Positions 9,916-19,693 of a stretch of DNA of 64,000 nt are shown in pieces. Position numbers and translations under genes: made by a program. The notes beneath the pieces were generated by a model that saw only the letters and a program-made list of their open reading frames with translations, had not been told where the DNA came from and made no database searches. How positions within the stretch are numbered: the first letter of the stretch is position 1; every line of letters starts with the position of its first letter. Source of the stretch: Vallitalea longa (GTDB lineage Bacteria; Bacillota; Clostridia; Lachnospirales; Vallitaleaceae); assembly GCF_027923465.1 (NCBI RefSeq), contig NZ_BRLB01000013.1, forward strand, positions 1 through 64,000, written 5' to 3'.

Positions 9916-12219
9916 GTGAAAGAATATTTTAAAAGTGATGAATTTCTTATTATTGAGGAAGGTTTTGAACCTTCATATAATAGGGTAAGTGAAAGTGTTA
10001 TGAGCTTAGGCAATGGTCATATGGGTATTCGTGGTAATTTTGAGGAAAAATACTCTGGAGACAGTCTTTCAGGTTCATATTATGCGGGTATTTATTATCC
10101 TGACAAAACTAAAGTTGGATGGTGGAAAAACGGTTATCCCGAGTGGTTTGCAAAAGTACTCAATGGAATTAATTATATCGGGATTGATGTAACTATCAAA
10201 GGATTAGAACTGGACATTGCAAAATGTGATGTGGTTGATTTCAGACGTATATTAAATATGAAACAGGGTTATATGGAAAGAAGTTTTGTTGCTATTGATA
10301 AGAATAATAATAAAACTAAAATAGTCAGCAAAAGATTTCTTAGTATGGCAGATTCGCAGATAGCGACAATCAAATATACTGTTATACCATTAAATTACGA
10401 AGGAGAAATTATTTTACAGCCATATCTTAATGGAAAAGTGGTTAATGAAGATTCTAATTATGATGAATATTTCTGGGAAGAAGTAGATAAAAAAGCCGAT
10501 GATCAAGTATGTTATCTAAATATGGAAACCAAAAAATTAGGTTTTCGTGTTGCTTGCACTATGAAATATGAAATCTATAATAAAACAAAAAAAATCGAAG
10601 CTCAACAGACTAAGTCAGTATGCCAAGAAGGTTATGTGGCTAATGTAATCAAAATACCTGTAAAGGCAGGAGATGAAATTACTCTTAATAAATATATATC
10701 AGCAGTTACTAATAGAGATTATAGCAACGAACAATTAGAAGATGTATCGATTAAAGAAGTGACAAAAGCTTACGATAAGGGATATGAAGCATTACTAGAA
10801 GCCCATATATCAAAATGGGATGAAAAGTGGGAAGAGAATGATATTACCATTAAAGGAGATGTAAAAGCTCAGCAAGGTATTAGATTCAATATATTCCAAC
10901 TAAATCAAACATATACTGGTGATGATCCAAGATTAAATATTGGACCTAAGGGATTTACAGGAGAAAAGTATGGAGGTAGTACATATTGGGATACTGAAGC
11001 ATATTGTCTACCTTTCTATTTAAGTACTGCACCTAGTAAAATAGCTAGAAACTTATTGATATATAGATATAATCATCTTGAAAAAGCAAAAGAGAATGCT
11101 AGAAAATTAGGATTCAAAGGTGCGCTCTATCCAATGGTAACTATGAATGGTGAGGAATGCCATAATGAGTGGGAAATAACATTTGAAGAGATTCATAGAA
11201 ATGGAGCGATAGCTTACGCTATCTATAATTATGAGAATTATACAGGAGATAAAAAGTATCTAGCTGATTATGGAGTAGAAGTACTTGTTGAAATAAGTAG
11301 GTTCTGGGCTGATAGGGTAAACTTTAATAAAGAGAAAGATAAATACATGATATTAGGTGTAACAGGACCTAACGAATACGAAAATAATGTGAATAATAAC
11401 TGGTATACTAATACAATAGCTAGTTGGACAATGGAGTATACAATAAAATCTCTGGACTATATAAAAGAAGATCATCCTACAATCTATGATAAATTATTGA
11501 CCAAGCTGGAATTAAAAGATCATGAAGTAGACAAATGGAAAGATATCATTTCAAAAATGTATTATCCATATATTGAAGATAAAAAAGTTTTTTGTCAGCA
11601 AGACGGATATATGGATAAAGAACAGATTCTTGTCAAAGATCTACCAGAAGGTAATTTGCCTATAAATAAAAATTGGTCATGGGATAGGATACTACGTTCA
11701 TGTTTTATCAAACAAGCTGATGTATTACAGGGAATATATCTATTCAATGAAAGGTATGATTTAGATACCATAAAAAGAAATTTTGATTTCTATGAACCAA
11801 GAACTGTACATGAATCATCTTTATCACCTTGTATATATTCAATTATTGCTAGTCAGTTAGGATATGAGAAAAAAGCATATGAGTTATATCTAAGAACTGC
11901 TAGACTTGATATCGATAATTATAATAGTGATAGTGATGATGGACTTCATATTACAAGTATGGCAGGTACATGGATGTCTGTAGTATATGGTTTCGGTGGA
12001 TTAAGAGTAAAAGATGATGAATTATGTTTTTCACCATTTTTACCAAAATCATGGACTGGATATTCTTTTAGAATAATGTTTAGGGATAGTCTACTTAGTA
12101 TAAAAGTTGATGATACTATAGTTATTGAACTTATTTCAGGAGCAGATGTAATGATTAATATATTTAACAATAAATATATACTAACTAAAACAAATAAGGT
12201 GGAAATTGATAATAACTAA
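9916..12219 (+). CDS. GH65 glycoside phosphorylase, probably maltose phosphorylase
   Basis: Cytosolic enzyme that cleaves an alpha-glucoside with phosphate to give glucose and beta-glucose-1-phosphate. The 767 residues show the GH65 plan: N-terminal beta-sandwich, linker, (alpha/alpha)6 barrel and a C-terminal sheet domain. The barrel motif GPNEYENNVNNNWYTN contains the expected catalytic acid glutamate, and it matches maltose phosphorylases better than kojibiose or trehalose enzymes; specificity is inferred. GTG is the start, with GGAAGGTGGAG as ribosome site. A LacI-type operator lies upstream and a convergent lacI-type gene downstream, so it is likely induced by its sugar. No beta-phosphoglucomutase gene is next to it. 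Confidence 0.88.
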   Translation: MKEYFKSDEFLIIEEGFEPSYNRVSESVMSLGNGHMGIRGNFEEKYSGDSLSGSYYAGIYYPDKTKVGWWKNGYPEWFAKVLNGINYIGIDVTIKGLELDIAKCDVVDFRRILNMKQGYMERSFVAIDKNNNKTKIVSKRFLSMADSQIATIKYTVIPLNYEGEIILQPYLNGKVVNEDSNYDEYFWEEVDKKADDQVCYLNMETKKLGFRVACTMKYEIYNKTKKIEAQQTKSVCQEGYVANVIKIPVKAGDEITLNKYISAVTNRDYSNEQLEDVSIKEVTKAYDKGYEALLEAHISKWDEKWEENDITIKGDVKAQQGIRFNIFQLNQTYTGDDPRLNIGPKGFTGEKYGGSTYWDTEAYCLPFYLSTAPSKIARNLLIYRYNHLEKAKENARKLGFKGALYPMVTMNGEECHNEWEITFEEIHRNGAIAYAIYNYENYTGDKKYLADYGVEVLVEISRFWADRVNFNKEKDKYMILGVTGPNEYENNVNNNWYTNTIASWTMEYTIKSLDYIKEDHPTIYDKLLTKLELKDHEVDKWKDIISKMYYPYIEDKKVFCQQDGYMDKEQILVKDLPEGNLPINKNWSWDRILRSCFIKQADVLQGIYLFNERYDLDTIKRNFDFYEPRTVHESSLSPCIYSIIASQLGYEKKAYELYLRTARLDIDNYNSDSDDGLHITSMAGTWMSVVYGFGGLRVKDDELCFSPFLPKSWTGYSFRIMFRDSLLSIKVDDTIVIELISGADVMINIFNNKYILTKTNKVEIDNN

Positions 12220-12262
12220 ACATAGTAAATAATTATTGATACTATGGTAATTCAATTTATAA

Positions 12263-12331
12263 AAAATATACTATATTATTTAATGTAATTCAAATAAATA
12301 ATTATTTGAAGGTAATGATATAGTATATTTT
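12263..12331. terminator. Bidirectional terminator between GH65 and lacI-type genes
   Basis: A perfect 14-bp outer stem (AAAATATACTATAT with its complement) encloses a second hairpin (TTCAAATAA with TTATTTGAA). It is flanked by A and T runs, so it can end transcription from both convergent genes. Confidence 0.8.
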
Positions 12332-13328
12332 ATTTTGTTGAATCTCTTTCAATAAATTTAGTATCTATAATATAGTTAGTTGTATCAACTTTTTGTTTTT
12401 CGATATGATTTATCAATAATTTCGCTGCAAACATACCCAATTTTTCTGCATTGATATCAACTGATGAAATACTAGGTATTTTATACATGGATAATACCGT
12501 ATTATTGAATCCAACTAGAGATATATTACCCATATTATTTTCTATTAGTGCTCTTTGCGCACCAAAAGCAATTAAATCATCTGTAGTTACTATAGCGTCA
12601 GGCACACAATATTCCAATAGTTCTTTAGTGGCTTCGTAAGCAGCATTTTCAGTATAATCTTTTTCATATATAAGATTAAGGTCAGCTTTTATATTATTAA
12701 CTTTTAGAGCTTTCAAATAACCTAACAATCTGTGTTTGGTTACTTTGAATTCATGTGCACCTCCTATGAAACCTATGTTTTTCTTGCCTTTTTTAATTAG
12801 AAGGTCAACAACTTGAAACATTGCTTTTACATTATCGTTATCTACCCAATAAGTATGTTCCTCATCATCAGGTTTTCCAATGACAACAAAGGGATGTTTT
12901 TTTTCTTTTAGAAAAGCAATACTTTTATCATTATCTTTTACTGTTGTTAGAATTATTCCGTCAACCCATTGACTTCCAACTAGATTGGTTAGAACTTCGA
13001 CTTCGTCTTCATCATTATCTGCATGAGTAAACAGGATATAATATCCTTTTCCTTTTGCATATGAACTGATTCCACGCATTGCTTGAACAAAGAAAGGATT
13101 CAATAATAAATCTTCCTGAGAACCAGGTAGTAGAAGTCCTAAGGTTTTAGTTGATTTGTTAGTTAGACTTCTTGCTATTAAGTTAGGTTGGTAATTTAAT
13201 TCAGCCATTGCAGCTCTAACACGTTTTTTAGTTGCATCGCTTATTCTGGAATTGTCTGAGATTACCCTTGATACTGTTGAAGGAGAAACGTTTGCACGAG
13301 AAGCTACATCTTTTATTGTTACGGACAA
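12330..13328 (-). CDS. LacI/GalR-family transcriptional repressor
   Basis: Sugar-responsive repressor. An N-terminal helix-turn-helix (VTIKDVASRANVSPSTVSRV) is followed by the hinge region LNYQPNLIARSL and a periplasmic-binding-protein-like ligand domain with GLLLPG, IGFIGG and DAIVTTDDLIAFG motifs. I choose TTG 13328 as start because AAAGGG lies 10 bases upstream; an in-frame GTG at 13337 is only one base from that site. It faces the GH65 gene and probably binds the operator at 9865-9876. Resemblance to MalR of maltose systems is reasonable but not proven. Confidence 0.92.
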   Translation of the reverse strand: MSVTIKDVASRANVSPSTVSRVISDNSRISDATKKRVRAAMAELNYQPNLIARSLTNKSTKTLGLLLPGSQEDLLLNPFFVQAMRGISSYAKGKGYYILFTHADNDEDEVEVLTNLVGSQWVDGIILTTVKDNDKSIAFLKEKKHPFVVIGKPDDEEHTYWVDNDNVKAMFQVVDLLIKKGKKNIGFIGGAHEFKVTKHRLLGYLKALKVNNIKADLNLIYEKDYTENAAYEATKELLEYCVPDAIVTTDDLIAFGAQRALIENNMGNISLVGFNNTVLSMYKIPSISSVDINAEKLGMFAAKLLINHIEKQKVDTTNYIIDTKFIERDSTK

Positions 13329-13939
13329 TTGATACACACCCTTTATTATATTTTTCTAGAGTACAACTTTACCTGTAATTGATTTTAAACTAGTTATGAG
13401 CAAAGCCGAACTAATAAAATTATTATATAACAATAAAATTTCAAAAGCAACATTCTCTTATAGTATTATTGATTTATGTAGTGCATAGGGTTGTACAATA
13501 AATAAGATATGTATTAAGAAATGGATTGATATATAATATTCTTACGGATATGTTTTTTAGATATTTGTAGGAGTAATGCTAATAAATGGATAATAATTAT
13601 ATGAAATAGTAGAATAATAATATAAAAGTTGAATAAATAAGTAAAATGAGTTGACAGGCTACATATGTCTAGGGTATTATTTTAATATTAATGAATAGAT
13701 TACTTAATTTTCACAGCTATAATTTAATGTAGGTAAATAAGTCAATGAATCTTTGGTAACCAAATGAAAATATTAATTTTATTTAGTTATTATTAATTAA
13801 TTTGCCTTGCATATTAAGGTTGGAAATTAGAAGAAATTATGATAGTTAATATATGGTTGCAATAATTGCATATAATCATCTATTAGCTATAGAATTACTA
13901 TAAATAAGGTTGATAACTATCTTTAGGAGGATATAATCT
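13329..13939 (+). promoter_or_regulatory. Long spacer with the guaA promoter
   Basis: The 611 bp between the lacI-type gene and guaA hold no convincing gene. A promoter-like pair is seen: TTGACA 13651-13656, an 18-bp spacer and TATTAT 13675-13680, giving a guaA leader of about 250 nt. The leader lacks the conserved bases of a purine riboswitch. A weak hairpin (TGCAAT with ATTGCA) sits near 13857-13870. Confidence 0.5.
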
Positions 13940-15475
13940 ATGAAACATGAATTAGTCATTGTTCTAGATTTCGGTGGACAATACAAACAATTGATTGCAA
14001 GACGTGTTAGAGAAGCTAACGTATATTGTGAGGTTATGCCTTATGATACTCCACTTAGCACAATAAAAGAAAAAAAACCTATGGGTATTATTTTTACAGG
14101 TGGACCAAGCGTAGTTTATGAAGAGAATGCGCCTATGATAGAAAAGGAATTTTTTGAACTGGGTATTCCTATTCTTGGTATTTGTTATGGTTCTCAGCTT
14201 ATGGGATATGTTCTTGGTGGAAAAGTAGAAAAGGCAGAACATAGAGAATATGGAAAAACAGATCTAACAGTTGATACTGATAATGTGATGTTCCAAGATG
14301 TAGTAAAAGATTCAACTTGTTGGATGAGCCATACTTATTATATAAGCAACCCACCAGCTGGTTTCGACGTTATAGCAACTACAAAAACATGTCCAATAGC
14401 TGCTATGGCAGATATAGATAAGAAATTATATGCTGTTCAATTTCACCCAGAAGTTGTACATACACCAGAAGGGACTAAGATGTTAAGAAACTTCTTGCAC
14501 AATGTATGTGGTTGTAAAGGTGATTGGGTAATGACTGATTTTGCTGAGGAGCAAATTAGATTACTAAGAGAAAAAATCGGAGATAAAAAAGTATTATGTG
14601 CTCTTTCAGGTGGAGTTGATTCATCTGTAGCGGCTGTACTTATCCATAAAGCAGTAGGAAAACAATTAACTTGTATATTTGTTGACCATGGTCTTCTTCG
14701 TAAAAATGAAGGCGATGATGTTGAAAGGATATTCACTAAAGAATTTGACATGAATATTATTCGTGTCAACGCTGAAGATCAATTTTTAGATGCTCTTGAA
14801 GGTGTTAGTGATCCAGAAAGAAAACGTAAAATTATTGGTGAAGAATTCATTAGAGTTTTTGAAGCAGAAGCTAAAAAAATAGGAACTGTTGATTTCTTAG
14901 TTCAAGGTACTATTTATCCAGACGTTATTGAGAGTGGAACCAAAAACGCAGCAGTCATAAAGAGTCACCATAATGTTGGAGGACTTCCTGATTATGTTGA
15001 TTTCAAAGAGATTATTGAACCTCTTAGAGATTTATTTAAAGATGAGGTAAGAGATGTTGGAAGAGCTATTGGTATCCCTGAGTTCCTAGTAAGCCGTCAA
15101 CCTTTCCCAGGTCCAGGACTTGCTATAAGAATTATCGGAGATATAACTAGAGAGAAAATTGCTATTTTACAAGATGCTGATTATATCTTTAGAGAAGAAG
15201 TCAGAAATGCTGGTCTAGATAAAGAAATATGGCAGTATTTTGCAGTATTGACTAATTCAAAAAGTGTTGGTGTAATGGGTGATGAAAGAACATATCATTA
15301 TACTATAGCATTAAGAGGTGTGACAAGTATTGACGGAATGACAGCTGATTGGGCTAGGATTCCTTATGATGTACTTGAGAAAATGTCTACGAGAATTGTT
15401 AACGAAGTGGATAATGTTAATAGGATTGTTTATGATATTACTAGTAAGCCACCGGCTACTATTGAGTGGGAATAA
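13940..15475 (+). CDS. guaA: GMP synthase (glutamine-hydrolysing)
   Basis: Converts XMP to GMP using ATP and glutamine. The 511 residues comprise a class I glutamine amidotransferase (nucleophile in GICYGSQ; His-Glu in QFHPEV), the PP-loop ATP pyrophosphatase domain (SGGVDSS) and the dimerisation domain ending in KPPATIEWE. An AGGAGG ribosome site precedes the ATG by 9 bases. Its 3' end is a well-known integration target for genomic islands, and degraded mobile DNA begins immediately after its terminator here. Confidence 0.98.
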   Translation: MKHELVIVLDFGGQYKQLIARRVREANVYCEVMPYDTPLSTIKEKKPMGIIFTGGPSVVYEENAPMIEKEFFELGIPILGICYGSQLMGYVLGGKVEKAEHREYGKTDLTVDTDNVMFQDVVKDSTCWMSHTYYISNPPAGFDVIATTKTCPIAAMADIDKKLYAVQFHPEVVHTPEGTKMLRNFLHNVCGCKGDWVMTDFAEEQIRLLREKIGDKKVLCALSGGVDSSVAAVLIHKAVGKQLTCIFVDHGLLRKNEGDDVERIFTKEFDMNIIRVNAEDQFLDALEGVSDPERKRKIIGEEFIRVFEAEAKKIGTVDFLVQGTIYPDVIESGTKNAAVIKSHHNVGGLPDYVDFKEIIEPLRDLFKDEVRDVGRAIGIPEFLVSRQPFPGPGLAIRIIGDITREKIAILQDADYIFREEVRNAGLDKEIWQYFAVLTNSKSVGVMGDERTYHYTIALRGVTSIDGMTADWARIPYDVLEKMSTRIVNEVDNVNRIVYDITSKPPATIEWE

Positions 15476-15476
15476 T
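15464..15476 (+). repeat. Possible attachment site at the guaA 3' end
   Basis: GAGTGGGAATAAT at the end of guaA matches 11 of 13 bases with GAGTGGAAATAGT at 29600-29612. The guaA 3' end is a known integration site in many bacteria. The match is short and imperfect. Confidence 0.4.
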
Positions 15477-15482
15477 AAACAC

Positions 15483-15526
15483 AACCCCGCAATGCCTTAT
15501 AAATAAAGGTATTGTGGGGTTTTTAT
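15483..15526 (+). terminator. Terminator of guaA
   Basis: AACCCCGCAATGCCTT pairs with AAGGTATTGTGGGGTT, with a single G-T pair, followed by T residues. Confidence 0.9.
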
Positions 15527-15571
15527 ATTTGGTTTGATATTAAATTGATATTAAATACTAAAATTAAAGTT

Positions 15572-16054
15572 CTAATATAGTTCTGGGAGTATTTCTCTAT
15601 ACTTTTCTGAACTATCTGGCCAATTTATTTTCCATTCATAATATTCATCTTGAGTAATTTCATTATTTTCAAGTGCTTTTTTCTTGTCATACCATTCTTC
15701 TAAATACATATCTAGTGCTGTCATTGATAGTTTTATAGTTTTTAGATTTTCGCCTTCTGGAGTTATGTATTCCTTTGCTTGCATTTTTAGTTGATTGTAT
15801 TCATCTAAATAAATAAGCGTATGAATAATTTCCTCTGTTTTTGTTAAAGACGGAGCCATAAGATAGTCGGGGTTGACCTTTAAAGCCTCAGCTATTTTTA
15901 GAATTACCGCTTGTTTTGGCACTCTTGTTCCAGATTCATACTAAGCCATACGGATATCTGCGGTTCTTTCGTTAAAACCTATGGCAAGTCCTAATTCCTT
16001 TTGGGTCATCTCTCGTTTTATTCGTATTTTTTTAATTTTATCTCCAATAGCCAA
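15572..16054 (-). pseudogene. XRE-family repressor broken by a TAG stop
   Basis: Reading leftward from TTG 16054, the sequence encodes a typical Xre/Cro N-terminus (AIGDKIKKIRI, then MTQKELGLAIGF and YESGTRVPK), as found in mobile-element repressors. The helix-turn-helix is interrupted by an in-frame TAG at 15941-15943, between RMA and YESG, where the family usually has glutamine. The remaining downstream frame gives 116 residues of a less conserved tail. It diverges from an integrase remnant, the usual immunity-repressor position. A restart at an in-frame GTG (15922) would lack the recognition helix. Confidence 0.7.
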
Positions 16055-16117
16055 ATTATCACTTCTTTCCAAATTTAGCATAGTCACATATTTTAAGTAT
16101 ACTCAATACATAATGAA

Positions 16118-16342
16118 ATGAAACGAGGGAGCAAAGAACAAGGAATCAAACGAATTAGAATACATGACTTAAGGCATTCATATGTATCATTACTTATTGA
16201 AATGGGATTTTCTGCTGTGGCTATTGCAGATAGAGTAGGTCATGAAAATATTGATATTACTTACCGTTATGCTCATTTATTCCCATCAAAACAAGTAGAA
16301 ATTGCAGATAAACTTAGCATAAAGAGAGGGGATATTGAATGA
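16118..16342 (+). pseudogene. Tyrosine-recombinase (integrase) C-terminal remnant
   Basis: Seventy-four residues match the end of a phage/ICE integrase: the HxxR box in RIHDLRHSYVSLL, the second conserved His region GHENIDITYRYAHL with the presumed nucleophilic Tyr, then a short tail. The N-terminal DNA-binding and most of the catalytic domain are absent, with a stop codon in frame at 16094, so recombination activity is not expected. It lies beside the guaA 3' end and a broken xre gene, so it probably marks the integrase of island A. It overlaps the next gene by 4 bp. Confidence 0.8.
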
Positions 16343-16662
16343 AGAAAAAGTTAGACCATAAAAATCGGTGGCGTAATAAATTAGTATCCTTTAGAATGTC
16401 ACCTGAAGAAGCAGAACAACTTAATCATTTTGCTAGATTATCAGGGTTAACAAAACAAGAATATCTAATTAATAGAGCGTTACAAAAGCATGTTATCGTA
16501 AATGGCAACCCTCGTGTGTATAAGGCTTTACGCAATCTATTTAAAGAAAATCTTGAAGAATTAAAAAGACTAGAAAAAATAAGTGAAGAAAACTCTGAGC
16601 TTTTAGAGCTGATACATTACATGTCAACGATTATAGAAGGATTAAAGGAGGGGCTTTCTTGA
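16339..16662 (+). CDS. MobC-like ribbon-helix-helix mobilisation protein
   Basis: A 107-residue basic protein. The segment NKLVSFRMSPEEAEQLNHFA followed by SGLTKQEYL and GNPRVYKALR is the pattern of small relaxosome accessory (MobC-type) proteins of Firmicute integrative elements, which bind the transfer origin. A coiled-coil-like C-terminus (about 65-105) follows. It overlaps the integrase remnant by 4 bp (ATGA), as in intact elements. No relaxase gene is found downstream, so the transfer module has been lost. The frame itself is intact. Confidence 0.65.
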   Translation: MKKKLDHKNRWRNKLVSFRMSPEEAEQLNHFARLSGLTKQEYLINRALQKHVIVNGNPRVYKALRNLFKENLEELKRLEKISEENSELLELIHYMSTIIEGLKEGLS

Positions 16663-17060
16663 AAGGAAAAGTCGGTTTCATGAGAGAGGGGGTCAGAAGA
16701 GCAGTCTTTATCGGATAAATGAACAGGTTGTTATACGAAATGAAATGGATAAGATTGATTTTGATTCATTGATTGAAAATGAAAAGCCGGATGTGAAGAA
16801 GGTAAATGATTCAAAGGATATAATAGATTTTGAATCAAATAATGAAACTAAAGCTAATGTGTTTAAAGAGCTGTTAATAATATGTAAAAGAGCTGTTAAT
16901 AATATGTAAAAGGGCTTTTCTTATATACTGTCATGGGGGCTGTGACAGGTTTTCACCCCTTGAATTATAAACACTATAAAGGATATTGAAATAGAAATAA
17001 TTATACTGTTATATATATTGGATTTTGTTTTCTTAGAATAAAAGTAACACAGAAATAATC
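16663..17060 (+). other. Decayed mobile-element spacer with a 22-bp tandem repeat
   Basis: A short open stretch from about 16747 to the 16910s has acidic, non-descript residues (MDKIDFDSLIENEKP) and looks like the tail of a lost gene. Its end overlaps an exact tandem duplication of 22 bp (16865-16886 and 16887-16908) with a partial third unit. I see no functional gene here. Confidence 0.45.
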
Positions 17061-17141
17061 ATGGTTATGAAAAACCATTTGACAAACTGGGAATTATGGT
17101 TTATCATAACCATATAATTACTTGTGGTTATTGATAACCAC
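17061..17141 (+). promoter_or_regulatory. Promoter with three palindromic operator copies
   Basis: Three 18-bp palindromes fit RTGGTT-N6-AACCAY: 17061-17078, 17096-17113 and 17124-17141. A consensus-like promoter (TTGACA 17079-17084, 17-bp spacer, TATCAT 17102-17107) lies between and under them. Operator 1 abuts the -35, operator 2 covers the -10, operator 3 covers the transcript start. This is a strong repression design for the methylase-like gene at 17170. The regulator is not identified. Confidence 0.75.
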
Positions 17142-17169
17142 GAAATTGATAAAGTAGGAGGAAAACGGA

Positions 17170-18885
17170 TTGGATAAGAAAACATATTTAGAACTTAGGA
17201 AAACTGAGTTTAACAGTATTGAGTTGAAGATACTAGATACACTCAGAGGCGAAGGAAGAACGGACGATTACTTAGTTAATGAAATAGCTATAGCTTTATT
17301 AGCAATACTGGTTAAAGAAGTTAATGATTATAGTCAGTTATCAGAATTAATACAGGTAAGATTTGAAGAACCAGTTAAGATGTTTCTTGATAGGGTTGCC
17401 AACAAGTATGAAGAACTGATTACTGAAACTAGCAAGAGCAGTGATAATAACATATTAAGAGCTATAATAAGCTTTGCAGGTAATCCTGGTGATAAAGGAA
17501 GAGCGGAAGATTCAACGCCAGATGGTATTTCTCAATTATGCATCAAATTATTGGAAATCGATGAAAATGATACTGTGCTTGATATGGGTTCTGGGACTGG
17601 AACATTTTTAACTCAAGTGTATATGGAGACAGACTGTAAAGAGCTTAAGGGTGTTGAAATTAATACTAATAGCTTTCTTGTATCAAAGTTACGAAGTTCT
17701 GTTCTGGATAATAGGTTTGAATTGAAACTCGGGAATGCAATAAGCGAAAATTATTTACCATTAGAAGCAAACAAAGTCTTTTCTAATATGCCACTTGGAA
17801 TGAGGTTACCAAACTTGAGAAATAGCCTTAATAGCAATGATGAATTAAATAAGTTTTTTGAAAACTCTAAAAGAACAGTATCAGGAGACTGGATATTTAG
17901 TATTGCTGCATTCTTAAATACTGTACAACCTGGAAAGACAGTTTCTATAATGGCGAATGGTGGGATGTGGAATAAGCCTGATGAAGGCCTTAGAAAAGAA
18001 CTGATAGAACAAGGCTTGATTGAAGGAATTATACAGTTACCAGAAAGGTTATTATCAAGTACAGGTATACCTGTAACAATTTTGATAATGAGTCAAGGCA
18101 ATGATGAAATCAGAATGGTTGATGCATCTAAATATGCAACAAAAGGTAGGCGCCAAAATACCTTGGAGAATCGTGATGTCAAAAACATTTTGAATGCATA
18201 TCATACAGACACAGATATCAGTAAAAGTGTGTCTGTTGATGAAATTGCCGCAAACGAGTACATCCTTAATCCGAATCGTTATATGGAAGTAGAAGTGGAA
18301 ATAGAAAATGGAATTTCATTAGGGGATCTTTGCTTATCAATAAACAGAGGTGCAATGGTTAAATCTAAGGATTTAGATAATATGGTCAGTAAAACCTCAA
18401 CACAATATCACTATCTAATGCTCCAAAATATAAAAGACAGTTTGATTGACGCTGAACTTCCTAATCTTAAGGATATAGGATATAGGTTAAGTAAATATTG
18501 TATTCAAGACAAGAACTTAATTATCTCAAAAATATCACCTTTTAAAATAGCAACGGCTAAAGTAAAGGACGGAGAGAGAATACTTGCTAATGGAAATCTT
18601 TACTTTGTTGAAATTGATGAATCTAAAGTAAATCCAACATATGTTGAAGTTTTCTTACAAAGTGAAGCCGGGATGTTGCAACTAAATAAATATGCTAAAG
18701 GGGCTGCGATGCGAAGCATAAGCATTCAGGATCTCAAGCGCATTCAAATACCAGACATTCCAAGGAAGGAACAAGATAAAATTGCTGATGAATATACTTT
18801 GCTTACTGATCAGTTGATTGTCATGCAAAAGCAAATAGATTTGGTTCGTGACAAAAAAATGCGATTAATGGAGGAGGTGCTTTAA
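17170..18885 (+). CDS. N6-adenine DNA methylase-like protein with a specificity-like C-terminus
   Basis: A 571-residue fusion resembling type I HsdM joined to an HsdS-like half. The helical N-terminus is followed by the SAM-binding motif DMGSGTGTF. The catalytic motif IV position reads NMPLG (in VFSNMPLGMR) instead of the usual NPPF, so the aromatic base-stacking residue is missing; activity is uncertain. Residues from about 380 (ISLGDLCLSINRGAM) resemble a target-recognition domain ending in a coiled coil. TTG start with TAGGAGG site. It is tightly repressed in appearance (three operators). The stop overlaps the next gene by 1 bp. No intact restriction subunit is adjacent. Confidence 0.7.
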   Translation: MDKKTYLELRKTEFNSIELKILDTLRGEGRTDDYLVNEIAIALLAILVKEVNDYSQLSELIQVRFEEPVKMFLDRVANKYEELITETSKSSDNNILRAIISFAGNPGDKGRAEDSTPDGISQLCIKLLEIDENDTVLDMGSGTGTFLTQVYMETDCKELKGVEINTNSFLVSKLRSSVLDNRFELKLGNAISENYLPLEANKVFSNMPLGMRLPNLRNSLNSNDELNKFFENSKRTVSGDWIFSIAAFLNTVQPGKTVSIMANGGMWNKPDEGLRKELIEQGLIEGIIQLPERLLSSTGIPVTILIMSQGNDEIRMVDASKYATKGRRQNTLENRDVKNILNAYHTDTDISKSVSVDEIAANEYILNPNRYMEVEVEIENGISLGDLCLSINRGAMVKSKDLDNMVSKTSTQYHYLMLQNIKDSLIDAELPNLKDIGYRLSKYCIQDKNLIISKISPFKIATAKVKDGERILANGNLYFVEIDESKVNPTYVEVFLQSEAGMLQLNKYAKGAAMRSISIQDLKRIQIPDIPRKEQDKIADEYTLLTDQLIVMQKQIDLVRDKKMRLMEEVL

Positions 18886-19418
18886 TGCAAATAACACAAG
18901 ATGAACTCTTTGACATTATTGCTGAAGCATCGAATAGACTTCATGTAGATATCCGTGATGCATACAAGAGCGGATTATTAGAGGGATACCTTTCCGGTAT
19001 TGGAATGGAAGACCTTATACCAAACAAAAGTGATGAGAGAGGATATGAATCATATACTGATGGTAAAATTCTTATATTTGGTGACTCTATGGTTAAGGAT
19101 AAGGATATTTTAGGTTGTGTTAAGAGTTTGGGAATATCTAAAGAACGGATTGAAATGCATTTAGGATATACAGAAGCCAAAAAGTTTAACTTCAAGAATC
19201 TGAAGTATGCTCCAAACTATCGACTTGTAATGTTTGGGCCTGTTCCACATTCAGGAAAAGGCAAAAGCGAATATTCAAGTATAATAACTCAAGTGGAGAA
19301 TGAAGAAGGGTTTCCAAAGGTTGTTAGACTTACAGATGGACATAGCCTGAAAATAACCAAGTCAAGTTTGAAAAATGCGTTAAATAAAGAACTTGAAATG
19401 GGATATATTTCTCCATGA
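18885..19418 (+). CDS. Unrecognised protein coupled to the methylase-like gene
   Basis: I do not recognise this 177-residue protein. The N-terminal part (about 1-55) looks helical. The second part (about 62-165) alternates strands and helices in a Rossmann-like way: KILIFGDSMV, then YRLVMFGPVP and a glycine-rich HSGKGK loop, then a basic tail. The gene starts one base before the end of the methylase-like frame (TAATG), so the two are translationally coupled and probably act together. No signal peptide or membrane segment is seen. Function is unknown. Confidence 0.6.
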   Translation: MQITQDELFDIIAEASNRLHVDIRDAYKSGLLEGYLSGIGMEDLIPNKSDERGYESYTDGKILIFGDSMVKDKDILGCVKSLGISKERIEMHLGYTEAKKFNFKNLKYAPNYRLVMFGPVPHSGKGKSEYSSIITQVENEEGFPKVVRLTDGHSLKITKSSLKNALNKELEMGYISP

Positions 19419-19693
19419 AATATTTTCACAAGATAATTAGAGGTTTACCTGTGGTGTTAATAAAATATATCTAGATATGGCATATGCTATTTGTGCAATA
19501 TAAAAAATATCTAAGCACTTTTACAAATAACCTGGATAAGTTTCATAATTTTCATTGTTTTAAAGGCTCATAATGATATAATTAGAAGGAAGAATTCATA
19601 AACTTAAGCTACTTAATATGGTGTAACAAGTATAAGATTGATAGATTACTATGTTAGCGATTGTGAATATTATTGAAAATAGAGGAGAAAAAA

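Noticed and set aside
13850-13875. Hairpin in the guaA leader as a riboswitch
   Set aside because: Too short and AT-rich; none of the conserved purine-aptamer bases are present.
13964-14769. Minus-strand open frames opposite guaA
   Set aside because: They mirror guaA codons, have no ribosome sites and resemble no protein.
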